A DNA stretch of 64,000 nt from the NCBI GenBank assembly GCA_900450595.1, contig UGGS01000001.1:620001-684000 (forward strand), given 5' to 3'. The position numbers and the translations under genes are program-made. The stretch's first letter is position 1. Each line of letters begins with the position of its first letter. Positions 43,158-51,067 of this stretch are shown in pieces. The notes beneath the pieces are model-generated. The model worked only from the letters and a program-made list of their open reading frames with translations, made no database searches and was not told where the DNA came from. This stretch comes from [Flavobacterium] thermophilum. Lineage in GTDB: Bacteria > Bacillota > Bacilli > Bacillales > Anoxybacillaceae.

Positions 43158-43340
43158 TAGATGACGATACTGCTTATCGTGTTGTAGTTTTTTATACCGT
43201 TTCAGCAATTCGCCCAAACAAGCGTTGTATATTTTTCTGCCAATTTCAAAACGTTTCTCTAATATGTGCGCTTGCCATAATTCTGTTTTGAGTTTCAACG
43301 TCAGCACGTAGCTTTTGGTTTTTGTTTTCGCCAATGACAC
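43158..43340 (-). pseudogene. tnpB: TnpB-like nuclease A, N-terminal part
   Basis: 61 codons (AKTKTKSYVLTLKLKTELWQ, FEIGRKIYNACLGELLKRYK) match the first strand-helix unit of TnpB proteins. Start is GTG 43340 or TTG 43334 behind AAGGAAG. It follows tnpA A by about 18 bases and ends at the IS630 insertion. Confidence 0.75.
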
Positions 43341-43358
43341 CACTTCCTTTATATTCCT

Positions 43359-43577
43359 TTATACGTTCTTTTGGTTTTCGATGTACTGTTTAACCGCTTC
43401 TTCTGAAATATGACCAATTGTGCAACAAAAATAACTTCGTGTCCATAGCGACGGTAGTCTGCTTTTTAACGAAGGATATTTTTCTCTTAGTATTCGACTA
43501 CTTTTTCCTTTAAATGCTTGTATTAATTTATGGATATGCTGTCGTGGATCAAAAGAAATAAACATATGAACATGATC
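43359..43577 (-). pseudogene. tnpA: Y1 transposase TnpA of element A, C-terminal part
   Basis: 72 codons from DHVHMFISFDP, containing the HUH metal-binding motif, to SLWTRSYFCCTIGHISEEAVKQYIENQ with the catalytic tyrosine. The N-terminal 61 codons are at 47484-47666. The two pieces rejoin as ...EIMP-DHVHMF..., the canonical sequence of IS200/IS605 TnpA (133 residues). Confidence 0.85.
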
Positions 43578-43579
43578 TG

Positions 43580-44720
43580 TATAAATTGAAATAAAGGTTT
43601 TCTCCCGTTCCACGGCGAATAAATAAAAGAGAAAATAGGGGAACGGAGAGAAAATATGATGCCAAATCACAAAGACGAGATCGAAAAGTTGTCCACTGCC
43701 ATGAAAGAAGCAAAAAGTAAACGAGCATATGAACGCTACCAAGCGATTTATCTTCATTTGCAGGGATATACCAAAGGAGAAATCGCAACGATTATTGGTC
43801 GATCCAAGAAAACTATTTATAACTATATTCATGCCTACGCCCAGCGCGGTCTTGATGGACTGGAGATGAAATACTCACCTGGCGCCCCACGTCGATTGAC
43901 CCCTGAGCAGGAAAAAGAGCTGGCTTTGATCATTGAACATCAGCTCCCCGTAGATGTGGGATTCGAAGCAAAATATAATTGGACGCTTGCGATAATCGCT
44001 GAACTCATTCAACAAAAGTGGGGGCCAACATACACGCTTCGCGGAACAAGTGACATTCTGCATCGGTTAGGGCTAAGCTATACGAAACCGACCTATACAC
44101 TAGCCAATGCCGATGAAGAGAAACAAAAAGAATTCGTCGAAATCACCTTCCCTGAAGTAAAAACAAACTGGTAGATGGGAACATCGCCCATGTCCTCTTT
44201 CAAGATGAGTCGATGATTCGTGATTACCAAGCGATTCAAAAAACATGGTTTGTCAAAGGAAAACAACGAATCATTCCGACGTTTGGAAAACATCAAGGGT
44301 TGAAGCTGATTGGCACGTTGAACTACGAAACAGGGGAAGTGTTTTGCATCGAAGAAGAACGCTATGACGCGGAAACATTTCTTCGATTTCTTCAACTTGT
44401 GTTAGAACGCTATCCCACAGGCAAAATAGTGATGATTTTAGATAACGCTCGAATTCACCATGCCAAACTCATTCAGCCATTTTTAAAAGAACACGAAGAT
44501 CGGTTAGAGCTCGTCTTTTTGCTACCATACAGTCCGCAATTGAACTTGATTGAAGGGCTATGGAAATGGCTGAAATCAGACGTGATTTACAACGTGTTCT
44601 ATTCGAGTGTGCAAGAAATTAGAAAGAATGTCCAAGCCTTTATTCAGCGAATCAACCAGAAACCAGAACAAACGATCGATCGTTTGTGTGTTCAGTTGTA
44701 AATCTTTAATTCAACTTATA
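43580..44720 (+). mobile_element. IS630 family insertion sequence 2
   Basis: About 1141 bp with ends TATAAATTGAAATAAAG and, inverted, TATAAGTTGAATTAAAG. It differs from IS630 element 1. Left neighbour is tnpA A, right neighbour is tnpA B, so its two flanks come from two different genes. Exact borders are ambiguous by two to four bases in TA repeats. Confidence 0.8.
43656..44701 (+). pseudogene. IS630 family transposase 2, in two reading frames
   Basis: The first frame (43656-44174) gives the helix-turn-helix part (GYTKGEIATIIGRSKKTIYNYIHAYAQRGLDGLEMKY) and ends EVKTNW. The second frame, -1 relative, carries the catalytic part FQDESMIRDYQ, MILDNARIHHAK and YSPQLNLIEGLWKWLK (from about 44165; its first ATG is 44213). 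The switch lies at GTAAAAACAAAC (44157-44168). A -1 ribosomal slip on the A run is possible, since some IS elements use that, but a simple frameshift mutation is equally likely. Confidence 0.7.
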
Positions 44721-45071
44721 TATCATTTTGTTTTCTGTCCACGGTATCGAAGAAAGGTGTTAGTGGGCAGAGTGGAAGAGCGATTCAAGCAGTTAGTAGA
44801 AGAAATTTGCCAGGAGAATGATTGGATCATCCTTGCTATGGAAGTGATGCCTGATCATTGTCATTTGTTCTTGAATTGCCTCCCTTCTGATTCTCCATCA
44901 GATATGATGGCAAAAGTGAAAGGAGCGACTTCCAGACGATTAAGACAAGAATTTCAACACTTGTCTCGTCTGCCGAGTCTTTGGACACGCTCTTTCTTCG
45001 TTAGTACAGCAGGGAATGTATCAAGTGAGACAATAAAACGTTATGTGGAATCTCAAAAGAAAAGGGGGTGA
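44721..45071 (+). pseudogene. tnpA: Y1 transposase TnpA of element B, all but the first 8 codons
   Basis: 116 codons starting YHFVFCPRYRRKVLVG, with HUH variant MPDHCHLF and catalytic tyrosine in ETIKRYVESQ. It has no start; its missing N-terminus (MAHNFQFL with ribosome site) lies at 47098-47121, next to an IS630 fragment. Rejoined it gives a normal 124-residue TnpA. Confidence 0.85.
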
Positions 45072-45075
45072 ATCC

Positions 45076-46131
45076 ATGCCGACGATCACCCTAAGGCTGG
45101 AGCTGCACAAGCCAACGAAAGCCAAACAAGATATGTATGAACGGATGACAGCAGTGAATACCGCGTTTGCGAATTGGCTGTTGAATCATCCCGAACTGAA
45201 TCAAGCGACGAGCAAAATGTTTAAAACGTTTTCGTCGCAGCGGTTTCCTTCCGCCGTCGTCAATCAGACGATTCGAGAAGTGAAGTCCCAAAAGAAAAAA
45301 CAAAAGGCAAAGAAGTTCCGAACATTCTGGTGTTGCTTTAACAATCAAAACGTGAAGGTGGAAAAGAAAGGAGCGTTCTACACGGTTTCCTTCCCCACAC
45401 TGGAGAAGCGAATTGGCGTGCCAGTGGTCACGCGTTCCTATCAAGAAGCGTGGCTGAATCGGCTGCTCGATGGAACCGCCAAACAAGGGGCCGCCAAGCT
45501 CTATAAAAAGAGAACGAAATGGTACTTGGCTGTTGCGGTCACCTTTGACGTGAAGCTGCGGCACGAAACAAAGGTGATGAGGGTTGACCTTGGGCTTCGC
45601 TATATCGCCGTGGCCAGCGTAGGAACGAAATCACTGTTTTTCAAAGGGAACCAATGCGCCTTTGTACGTCGACGATATGCGGCTTTGCGGCGAAGGCTGG
45701 GCCAAGCCAAGAAGCTTCATATGATTCGCAAAATCGGCCGTAAAGAGTCCCGCTGGATGAAGGATCAAAATCACAAAATCAGCTGTCAAATCGTGAATGT
45801 TGCCCTCGCCAACGGTGTTGGCGTGATTCGGATGGAAGCGTTGACAGGGATTCGGAAACGGGCAAAATCGGCCAAAGAAGCGGGGCGAAGCCTTCATGCT
45901 TGGGCGTTCCATCAATTGCAAACGATGATCGCCTATAAAGCGGAAATGGCGGGCATTCGCGTGGAGTGGGTGAATCCAACCTACACGAGCCAAACGTGTA
46001 AATGTGGTCATCGAGAGAAAGCGAACCGAAACGGCATCTGCTTCCGATGCCAAAGGTGCGGATACACTCTCCACGCCGACTTGAATGGCGCGATCAACAT
46101 CGCCAAAGCCATTTCGGGCTTCGCCTCCTAA
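45076..46131 (+). CDS. tnpB: TnpB RNA-guided nuclease of element B
   Basis: 351 residues, intact. RuvC motifs: MRVDLGLRYIAV (Asp), GVIRMEALTGIR (Glu) and HADLNGAINIAKAI (Asp). A zinc ribbon is present (CKCGHREKANRNGICFRCQRCG). Start ATG 45076 has AAGGGGGTG seven bases upstream, five bases after tnpA B. In IS200/IS605 elements TnpB cuts DNA matching an RNA guide made from the element's right end. Both its tnpA partner and left end are now detached. Confidence 0.9.
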   Translation: MPTITLRLELHKPTKAKQDMYERMTAVNTAFANWLLNHPELNQATSKMFKTFSSQRFPSAVVNQTIREVKSQKKKQKAKKFRTFWCCFNNQNVKVEKKGAFYTVSFPTLEKRIGVPVVTRSYQEAWLNRLLDGTAKQGAAKLYKKRTKWYLAVAVTFDVKLRHETKVMRVDLGLRYIAVASVGTKSLFFKGNQCAFVRRRYAALRRRLGQAKKLHMIRKIGRKESRWMKDQNHKISCQIVNVALANGVGVIRMEALTGIRKRAKSAKEAGRSLHAWAFHQLQTMIAYKAEMAGIRVEWVNPTYTSQTCKCGHREKANRNGICFRCQRCGYTLHADLNGAINIAKAISGFAS

Positions 46132-46292
46132 CCTAGCGCACTGGTCACAGGTGCGCCGCCCATGGGGGTACATCCTAACCCGATGGGACGGGGTGATGAC
46201 ACACCCCTAAACTTGGGCGTTGTCCAAACCAGAAATGGATGAGGACGCGAACGACCCAAGAATCCCACGGATTTAGGCGTGCGGAGTGTCAA
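46132..46292 (+). ncRNA. Candidate reRNA/omega-RNA and right end of element B
   Basis: The 160 bases behind tnpB B end in GAATCCCACGGATTTAGGCG then TGCGGAGTGTCAA, close to the usual IS605 right end (stem with TTTAG loop, then GGAGTGTCAA). Inner stems such as GGGGTGATGACACACCCC (46191-46208) are visible. If expressed, the guide would be read from about 46293 onward, into the neighbouring kinase locus. Function is inferred from position. Confidence 0.5.
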
Positions 46293-46293
46293 A

Positions 46294-46355
46294 AAGAAGT
46301 CGATCGTTCTATAAAAAATTTGGTTGAAAGATTAGGTAAAAAGGGATGCATATGA
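46294..46355 (+). pseudogene. C-terminal remnant of an unknown gene before the kinase
   Basis: The frame reads KEVDRSIKNLVERLGKKGCI and stops at 46353-46355, overlapping the kinase start in an ATGA arrangement. It looks like the tail of a gene cut off by element B, formerly translated together with the kinase. Confidence 0.4.
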
Positions 46356-46891
46356 AAAATCATCAAACAAGAACAGTCTATGTCATATCAGGCCCCGCTG
46401 GGGTTGGCAAATCAACAATTTCAACAGCATTGGCGAACAAGTTGGAGCGTAGTGCGTATATTTCCGGCGATGACATCAGCCATATGCATATCAATGGACG
46501 GAAAAAACCGTGGGAAAGTAAAGAAGAGCTTTCATTAATTTGGGATAATATTCTAAGTCTTGCAAGAAATTTTGTAAAATACGGCAATGATGTGGTAGTG
46601 GATTATATTGCCTTTCCCCAAGAAGCGATATGGTTGTATGAAAATGTAAAGGATTTAAACGTAACGGTTATGTATGTTGTTTTGTGGGCAGATGGGAAAA
46701 CGTTAAGGCAAAGGGATGAGATGAGGGCCCCCGAGCAACAAATGGGGGAACGCTGCCTCATTTTGCTGAATGAGTTCCATGCATCAGGATTCGATCGAAA
46801 GCATCTTTTGGATACTAGCGGGAAACGTAAGGATGACATAGATGAGATGATTGATGAAATCATGAGCAATCAAAGATTTCGAATTGGTTAA
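46352..46891 (+). CDS. Small P-loop kinase (chloramphenicol-phosphotransferase/zeta-like AAA family)
   Basis: 179 residues with Walker A ISGPAGVGKSTIS, YISGDDISHMH (an acidic pair after strand 2, typical of nucleoside/antibiotic kinases), a lid segment LRQRDEMRAPEQQMGERC with arginines, and VVVDYIAFPQEA. Phosphorylates an unknown small molecule; self-standing kinases of this kind include antibiotic phosphotransferases. ATG 46352 has AAAAGGG six bases upstream. It is more AT-rich than the core genes and sits inside the mobile island, so was likely acquired. Confidence 0.65.
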   Translation: MKNHQTRTVYVISGPAGVGKSTISTALANKLERSAYISGDDISHMHINGRKKPWESKEELSLIWDNILSLARNFVKYGNDVVVDYIAFPQEAIWLYENVKDLNVTVMYVVLWADGKTLRQRDEMRAPEQQMGERCLILLNEFHASGFDRKHLLDTSGKRKDDIDEMIDEIMSNQRFRIG

Positions 46892-47013
46892 AAGATGTTT
46901 CATTGGCGCTGCTCTTTCCTTGCCATCGCGAGTTGATTCTCACATCAGCAATGACACTGAGGACAGCAACCGCCCTTGTTCGCTTTTTTATGGTCCTGTC
47001 TGGGAACACAAAC

Positions 47014-47038
47014 AGCCCGTTTTCAGCGGGCTTTTTTT
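47014..47038 (+). terminator. Rho-independent terminator of kinase gene
   Basis: AGCCCG (47014-47019) pairs with CGGGCT (47027-47032), followed by TTTTTTTC. It could also belong to the left end of element B. Confidence 0.7.
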
Positions 47039-47097
47039 CATGATATGATAATGGAAAAAGAAGAAAGTTGCAAAAGAGACAAAGATGAGGGATGGAC

Positions 47098-47121
47098 ATG
47101 GCGCATAACTTTCAATTTCTA
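47098..47121 (+). pseudogene. tnpA: First 8 codons of TnpA of element B
   Basis: ATGAGGGATGGAC then ATG encodes MAHNFQFL before the IS630 fragment begins. Followed by the sequence at 44721 it reads MAHNFQFL-YHFVFCPRYRRKV, a canonical TnpA N-terminus. Confidence 0.75.
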
Positions 47122-47370
47122 TATAAATTGAAATAAAGGTTTTCTCCCGTTCCACGGCGAATAAATAAAAGAGAAAATAGGGGAACGGAGAGAAAATATG
47201 ATGCCAAATCACAAAGACGAGATCGAAAAGTTGTCCACTGCCATGAAAGAAGCAAAAAGTAAACGAGCATATGAACGCTACCAAGCGATTTATCTTCATT
47301 TGCAGGGATATACCAAAGGAGAAATCGCAACGATTATTGGTCGATCCAAGAAAACTATTTATAACTATAT
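47122..47370 (+). mobile_element. IS630 element 2, left-end fragment (second copy)
   Basis: The first about 249 bases of IS630 element 2 are repeated here without a mismatch that I can see: terminal repeat, ribosome site and the first 55 codons to KTIYNYI. It ends abruptly at ACTATAT, where a different short element begins. Confidence 0.85.
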
Positions 47371-47483
47371 AAGTTGCAATAAAGATTTTTCGATTGTTCG
47401 ATTCTGTTTTCCCTTCATACAAGTCGACTTTGATAGAATGCGGCGGGCGCTCTGCCGGATGTAAAACAAAGTTTCAACTTATA
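47368..47483. repeat. MITE-like element related to IS630
   Basis: About 116 bp with ends TATAAGTTGCAATAAAG and, inverted, TATAAGTTGAAACTTTG, close to the ends of IS630 element 2. The interior is noncoding. It separates the IS630 fragment from the 5' part of tnpA A. Confidence 0.6.
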
Positions 47484-47666
47484 TGGCATAATTTCTAACG
47501 CTTTAATTTCAACATCATTTTCTTTCGCTACTTCATACAAAATCTCTTTTAAATCTTTTTCAATATCTCCAACTAATACTTTACGTCTATATTTTGGACA
47601 AAATATAACATGATATTGATTTAAATAAACAATTCCATTTTTATGAGTATACTTATCATTAGACAT
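47484..47666 (-). pseudogene. tnpA: Y1 transposase TnpA of element A, N-terminal part
   Basis: 61 codons, MSNDKYTHKNGIVYLNQYHVIFCPKYRRKVLVG to KALEIMP, then interrupted. Ribosome site AGGAGG precedes the ATG at 47666. The continuation DHVHMF lies at 43577. Confidence 0.85.
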
Positions 47667-47677
47667 TAGATAAACAC

Positions 47678-47717
47678 CTCCTATCTAATATTTATTATAC
47701 AAAATATTAGATAGGAG
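47678..47717 (-). promoter_or_regulatory. Stem-loop covering the tnpA A ribosome site
   Basis: A perfect 16-bp stem (47678-47693 with 47702-47717, 8-base loop). The arm nearer the gene includes GGAG of the ribosome site. Hairpins hiding the tnpA ribosome site are known in IS200 and keep transposition low. Confidence 0.6.
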
Positions 47718-47750
47718 TCAATTATCTAATATTTTTTGTTTCGTTTCATC

Positions 47751-47770
47751 CCAACGACTAAAGTCGTGGG
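47751..47770 (-). repeat. Left-end hairpin of element A
   Basis: ACGACT (47754-47759) pairs with AGTCGT (47762-47767) within CCACGACTTTAGTCGTTGGG read on the minus strand; such subterminal hairpins are bound by TnpA at IS605 ends. Confidence 0.5.
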
Positions 47771-47970
47771 CTTTCACGAAACGCATCCTGTAATTATTGG
47801 TTTATCAGCCGACATTCAGCTTCCGCTGATCGCTGGGCTGCGACCTTTACGCGTTTGAAGCGAGAGTCTTCTTTCGAAACGATGATCAACGTTGCGGAAA
47901 GGAGGCAGTTCCATTTTTAGATAAATATTGATATCATGAATGTAGAAATAGAAGAAGGGAGATAGGAATC

Positions 47971-48405
47971 GTGCCGCGATTCGTTTGGCTTGAAACGGAG
48001 GAAGAAGTGAGAAGCGCCTTTCCGGTGATGCGTGAGCTGCGCACCCATTTGGATGAGGAAACCTACACGGCGCTCGTGCGAGAAGCGCAAGAACAAGAAG
48101 GGTATCAGCTTGTGGCGTTATATGATCAGGACAAAATGGTTGCGGTTGTCGGATTCATGCCGATGATCACGCTCTATAACGGCCGCTTTATTTGGGTGTG
48201 CGATTTGGTTACCGCTTCGAGCGAACGTTCGAAAGGATATGGAAAGGCGTTGTTGTCCTATGTGCACGAGTGGGCGAGGGAGCACGGCTACGGGATTGTT
48301 TCGCTGTCGTCCGGCCTGCAACGGATAGACGCCCATCGCTTTTATGAGGAAAAAATGGAATATGCAAAAGTCAGTTATGTGTTTTCAAAACGCTTATCGA
48401 GTTGA
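47971..48405 (+). CDS. GNAT family N-acetyltransferase
   Basis: 144 residues with a GNAT fold: LVALYDQDKMVAVVGFMPM, then FIWVCDLVTASSERSKGYGKALLSYVHEWAREHGYG containing the acetyl-CoA loop (R-x-x-G-x-G/A type, ERSKGYGKAL), and HRFYEEKMEYAKVSYVFSKRL at the end. Substrate unknown. GTG 47971 has GGGAGATAGGAA upstream. IS1182 copy 2 starts nine bases after the stop. Confidence 0.85.
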   Translation: MPRFVWLETEEEVRSAFPVMRELRTHLDEETYTALVREAQEQEGYQLVALYDQDKMVAVVGFMPMITLYNGRFIWVCDLVTASSERSKGYGKALLSYVHEWAREHGYGIVSLSSGLQRIDAHRFYEEKMEYAKVSYVFSKRLSS

Positions 48406-48413
48406 ATCCAACG

Positions 48414-50207
48414 GGGGCTGACCCAAAAGTCCGCCAAAAAGCGGACTTTTGGAGTCAGCCCTCTCTGGTTTTTGTATATTTTACCAAACGGAACAAAATT
48501 CCGACTCTGTTCTCCCCCTCATTTACGCCACCAAGGACAATTGCTTGTCCCTAGCGGCTTTTTTGAGAAGATTGTGGGCAGCACAAACCAGCCCCCATTC
48601 GATGGAAACTTTTTGGAGGCCTCGCAGGACAAAGCGACGAAACCCGCGATTTTGTTTGATTTGCCCAAATACACTCTCAATGTCGGTTTGGCGTTGGCGG
48701 TATCGGGCTTGCCCTTCTTCACTCTCCAACCGTTCGCGGGCTTTCTGTTTTTGTTCATGATAGACGGGGTTCCATTGCGTGGTTCGTCCATACTTGGAAG
48801 TCGTGCAGGCCGAACGGAACGGACATCCTTCGCATTCATGGCATTGGTAGTGTCGGGTGACCGAGGTGTATCCTGATTCCGTGGTCTGTTTCGAAGTTCC
48901 GGTGCGAACCAGCTTTTTCCCATTGGCGCAAATCCAAACGTCTTCTTCTTCCACATAGGTCCAATTCTGCTGATGATGCGGATTTTTCTTGACCTTGCGC
49001 GTGTTCTCCTTCTCATACGTATGGTACTTGATCAAGGCCGATATGTGCTTCTCTTCCAGCTTCACGTAGTTCTCTTCCGAGCCATAAGCCGCGTCAGCGA
49101 TCAAACGTTCGGGTTCCACGCCGTACTTCTCTCGAACGGTCTCCAAATGCGGGAGAAGACAACGAGTGTCGCCCGGCCTCTGATGAAGGGAATACCCCAA
49201 AATAAATTGGCCGGAAGAACCCACCTGTACGTTATAGGCCGGCTTGAGCTGGCCGTTTCGCATGTGATCCTCCTTCAACCGCATGAAGGTGGCATCCACA
49301 TCGGTCTTGGAATAGCTGTTGCGATCCCCGCATACATGGAGTTGGTGTTCATACTTTTCACTGCGGGGCAAGTAGTCCTCCTTCATCTTCTTGATGGCCT
49401 TCTTCAACGGTTGGTTGTCCGGCTCGGCCTCCAACCGTTTTTCCCACTCCTCGGTTTTCTTTCGGATTTCTTCTGACGTAAAGGCCGGCGAAGGGTCGAT
49501 GTCTTCCGCCTTTTCTTCTTCCACGATCGCCTCGATCTGGGCAATCAGCCGATCGACATTGGCTTGGAGTTTCTCCTGGTACTTCTCAGCCGATTTGCGC
49601 CAAACGAAGGTGTACCGGTTGGCATTCGCTTCAATTTTCGTTCCATCCACAAAATAATCTTCCATCTTGACATAGCCGTCGGCCACGAGCAGCGTGATCA
49701 TTTCCCGGAACAGGTCGTCAATCAGGTCTTTCATCCGCTCCGAACGAAACCGATTGATGGAGCGGAAGTCCGGCTTTTGAAATCCACTTAGCCACATGAG
49801 GGGAAGGTGGACTTCGAGCTGCCGTGCAATCTCACGGCCATGATACATTTTTTGGGTGTAAGCGTAAAGGAGAATTTTGGTCATCATTTTCGGATGATAG
49901 GCGGAGGCGCCCCCTCCTTTGTAGTAAGCAAGAAACGTCTCCATCGGGATGCGTTCAACCATCTCATGAACCACGTGGGCCATGTTATCCCGTGGAATGA
50001 GATCGGCGATGTTGCTTGGCAAAGAGAGGTTGTCCATGGTATACTCTTTAAAGGAAATATGATCATGTTTCATAAAAGAATCGCCCTTCTTTCGGTGGTA
50101 GTGGTTTTGGTGACTCTATTCTACCAGAAAAAAGGGCGATTCTTCTATATTTGAGGCAAAAAAGTGGGGGCTGATCCCAAAACGCATTCGCGTTTTGGGT
50201 CAGCCCC
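48414..50207 (-). mobile_element. IS1182 family insertion sequence, copy 2
   Basis: 1794 bp with the same ends, hairpins and gene as copy 1. The right-end hairpin is followed by TTTT of the host, making a working-looking terminator. No clear target duplication. Confidence 0.92.
48523..50073 (-). CDS. IS1182 family transposase (copy 2)
   Basis: 516 residues, identical in translation to copy 1 (see 10784-12334 for motifs), so the two copies are recent or kept alike by conversion. It has the same leader stem-loop. Confidence 0.95.
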   Translation of the reverse strand: MKHDHISFKEYTMDNLSLPSNIADLIPRDNMAHVVHEMVERIPMETFLAYYKGGGASAYHPKMMTKILLYAYTQKMYHGREIARQLEVHLPLMWLSGFQKPDFRSINRFRSERMKDLIDDLFREMITLLVADGYVKMEDYFVDGTKIEANANRYTFVWRKSAEKYQEKLQANVDRLIAQIEAIVEEEKAEDIDPSPAFTSEEIRKKTEEWEKRLEAEPDNQPLKKAIKKMKEDYLPRSEKYEHQLHVCGDRNSYSKTDVDATFMRLKEDHMRNGQLKPAYNVQVGSSGQFILGYSLHQRPGDTRCLLPHLETVREKYGVEPERLIADAAYGSEENYVKLEEKHISALIKYHTYEKENTRKVKKNPHHQQNWTYVEEEDVWICANGKKLVRTGTSKQTTESGYTSVTRHYQCHECEGCPFRSACTTSKYGRTTQWNPVYHEQKQKARERLESEEGQARYRQRQTDIESVFGQIKQNRGFRRFVLRGLQKVSIEWGLVCAAHNLLKKAARDKQLSLVA

Positions 50208-50311
50208 TTTTCATTTTGGGGGTGGAAAATTGTCCTACTTTTCATTATAATAAGAATATATAGTCCGTATTTTGGAATTAATATTCTGATATTCGGAATT
50301 GAGGGGCAATG

Positions 50312-51067
50312 ATGAACAAAACGGTGTTAAAAACAAAAGAACTGCTTGATTTGTTTCTCGACTGCGAACGGTTGACTTTGCCAGAGATGGTCGAACGGCT
50401 TCAGATGCCGAAAACATCGGTATATCGGATGGCGCAGTCGCTTGTCGCGCTTGGCTTTTTGCAAAAGCGGGGCGATCACTATGAACTCGGTTTGGCATTG
50501 TTGACGTTTGGGTCGCTCGTTGCCGAGCGGCTCGATATTCGTCGGGTGGCGCTGCCGGTGATGGAGCGGCTGAAAGAAGCGACGAACGAAGCGGTGAATC
50601 TTGTCATCCGCGACGGTGATGAGGCGCTCTATATTGAAAAAGTCGAGACGTCCGAGCCGGTGCGCGTCTATACGAAAGTCGGCCGGCGCGCGCCGCTGTA
50701 CGCCGGCGCGTGCCCGCGCGCTTTGCTGGCCTTTATGGACGAAAAAGAGCAAGCACGCTATTTGGAACGAACAAAACTTGTCAAAATCGCCAAAAATACC
50801 GTAACGGACAAGCAGGCGTTGCGTCGGCAGTTGGAAGAAGATCGGAAACGGGGCTATACGGTCAGCTATTCTGAGCTAGAAAACTATTCGGCGGCTGTGG
50901 CTGTGCCGATTTTTAACCATGAAGGCGCGGCCATCGCCGGGCTGAGTGTCGCCGGCCCGGAACAGCGTTTTTTGCCGGATGATGTGGCGCGCATCGTTCC
51001 GTTGCTTCGGCAGGCGGCGATGGAGATTTCACGTGAACTTGGTTTTCAAGGAAAGGGATGGAAATGA
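50312..51067 (+). CDS. IclR family regulator of the 5-oxoproline operon (KipR-like)
   Basis: About 251 residues: winged helix (KTKELLDLFLDCERLTLPEMVERLQMPKTSVYRMAQSLVALGFLQKRG) and an IclR effector domain (NEAVNLVIRDGDEALYIEKVE, KVGRRAPLYAGACPRALLAF, YTVSYSELENYSAAVAVPIF). In B. subtilis the equivalent kipR lies beside kipI-kipA-ycsF-ycsG. AT-rich dyads GAATTAATATTC and ATTCGGAAT at 50276-50299 could be its own operator. Its end overlaps pxpB by ATGA. Confidence 0.85.
   Translation: MNKTVLKTKELLDLFLDCERLTLPEMVERLQMPKTSVYRMAQSLVALGFLQKRGDHYELGLALLTFGSLVAERLDIRRVALPVMERLKEATNEAVNLVIRDGDEALYIEKVETSEPVRVYTKVGRRAPLYAGACPRALLAFMDEKEQARYLERTKLVKIAKNTVTDKQALRRQLEEDRKRGYTVSYSELENYSAAVAVPIFNHEGAAIAGLSVAGPEQRFLPDDVARIVPLLRQAAMEISRELGFQGKGWK

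Larger units (their letters stand above)
40517..47775 (-). mobile_element. IS200/IS605 family element A, interrupted twice
   Basis: The ancestral element ran on the minus strand: left-end hairpin near 47754-47767, tnpA (47666 down to 43359, split), tnpB-like gene (43340 down to 40678, split) and right-end hairpin GGCTTTAGCC near 40525-40545. Insertions are an IS630 element at 41961-43157 in tnpB and a 3.9-kb block at 43580-47483 in tnpA. All outer ends still look like IS605 ends. It is more AT-rich than the host genes. Confidence 0.7.
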
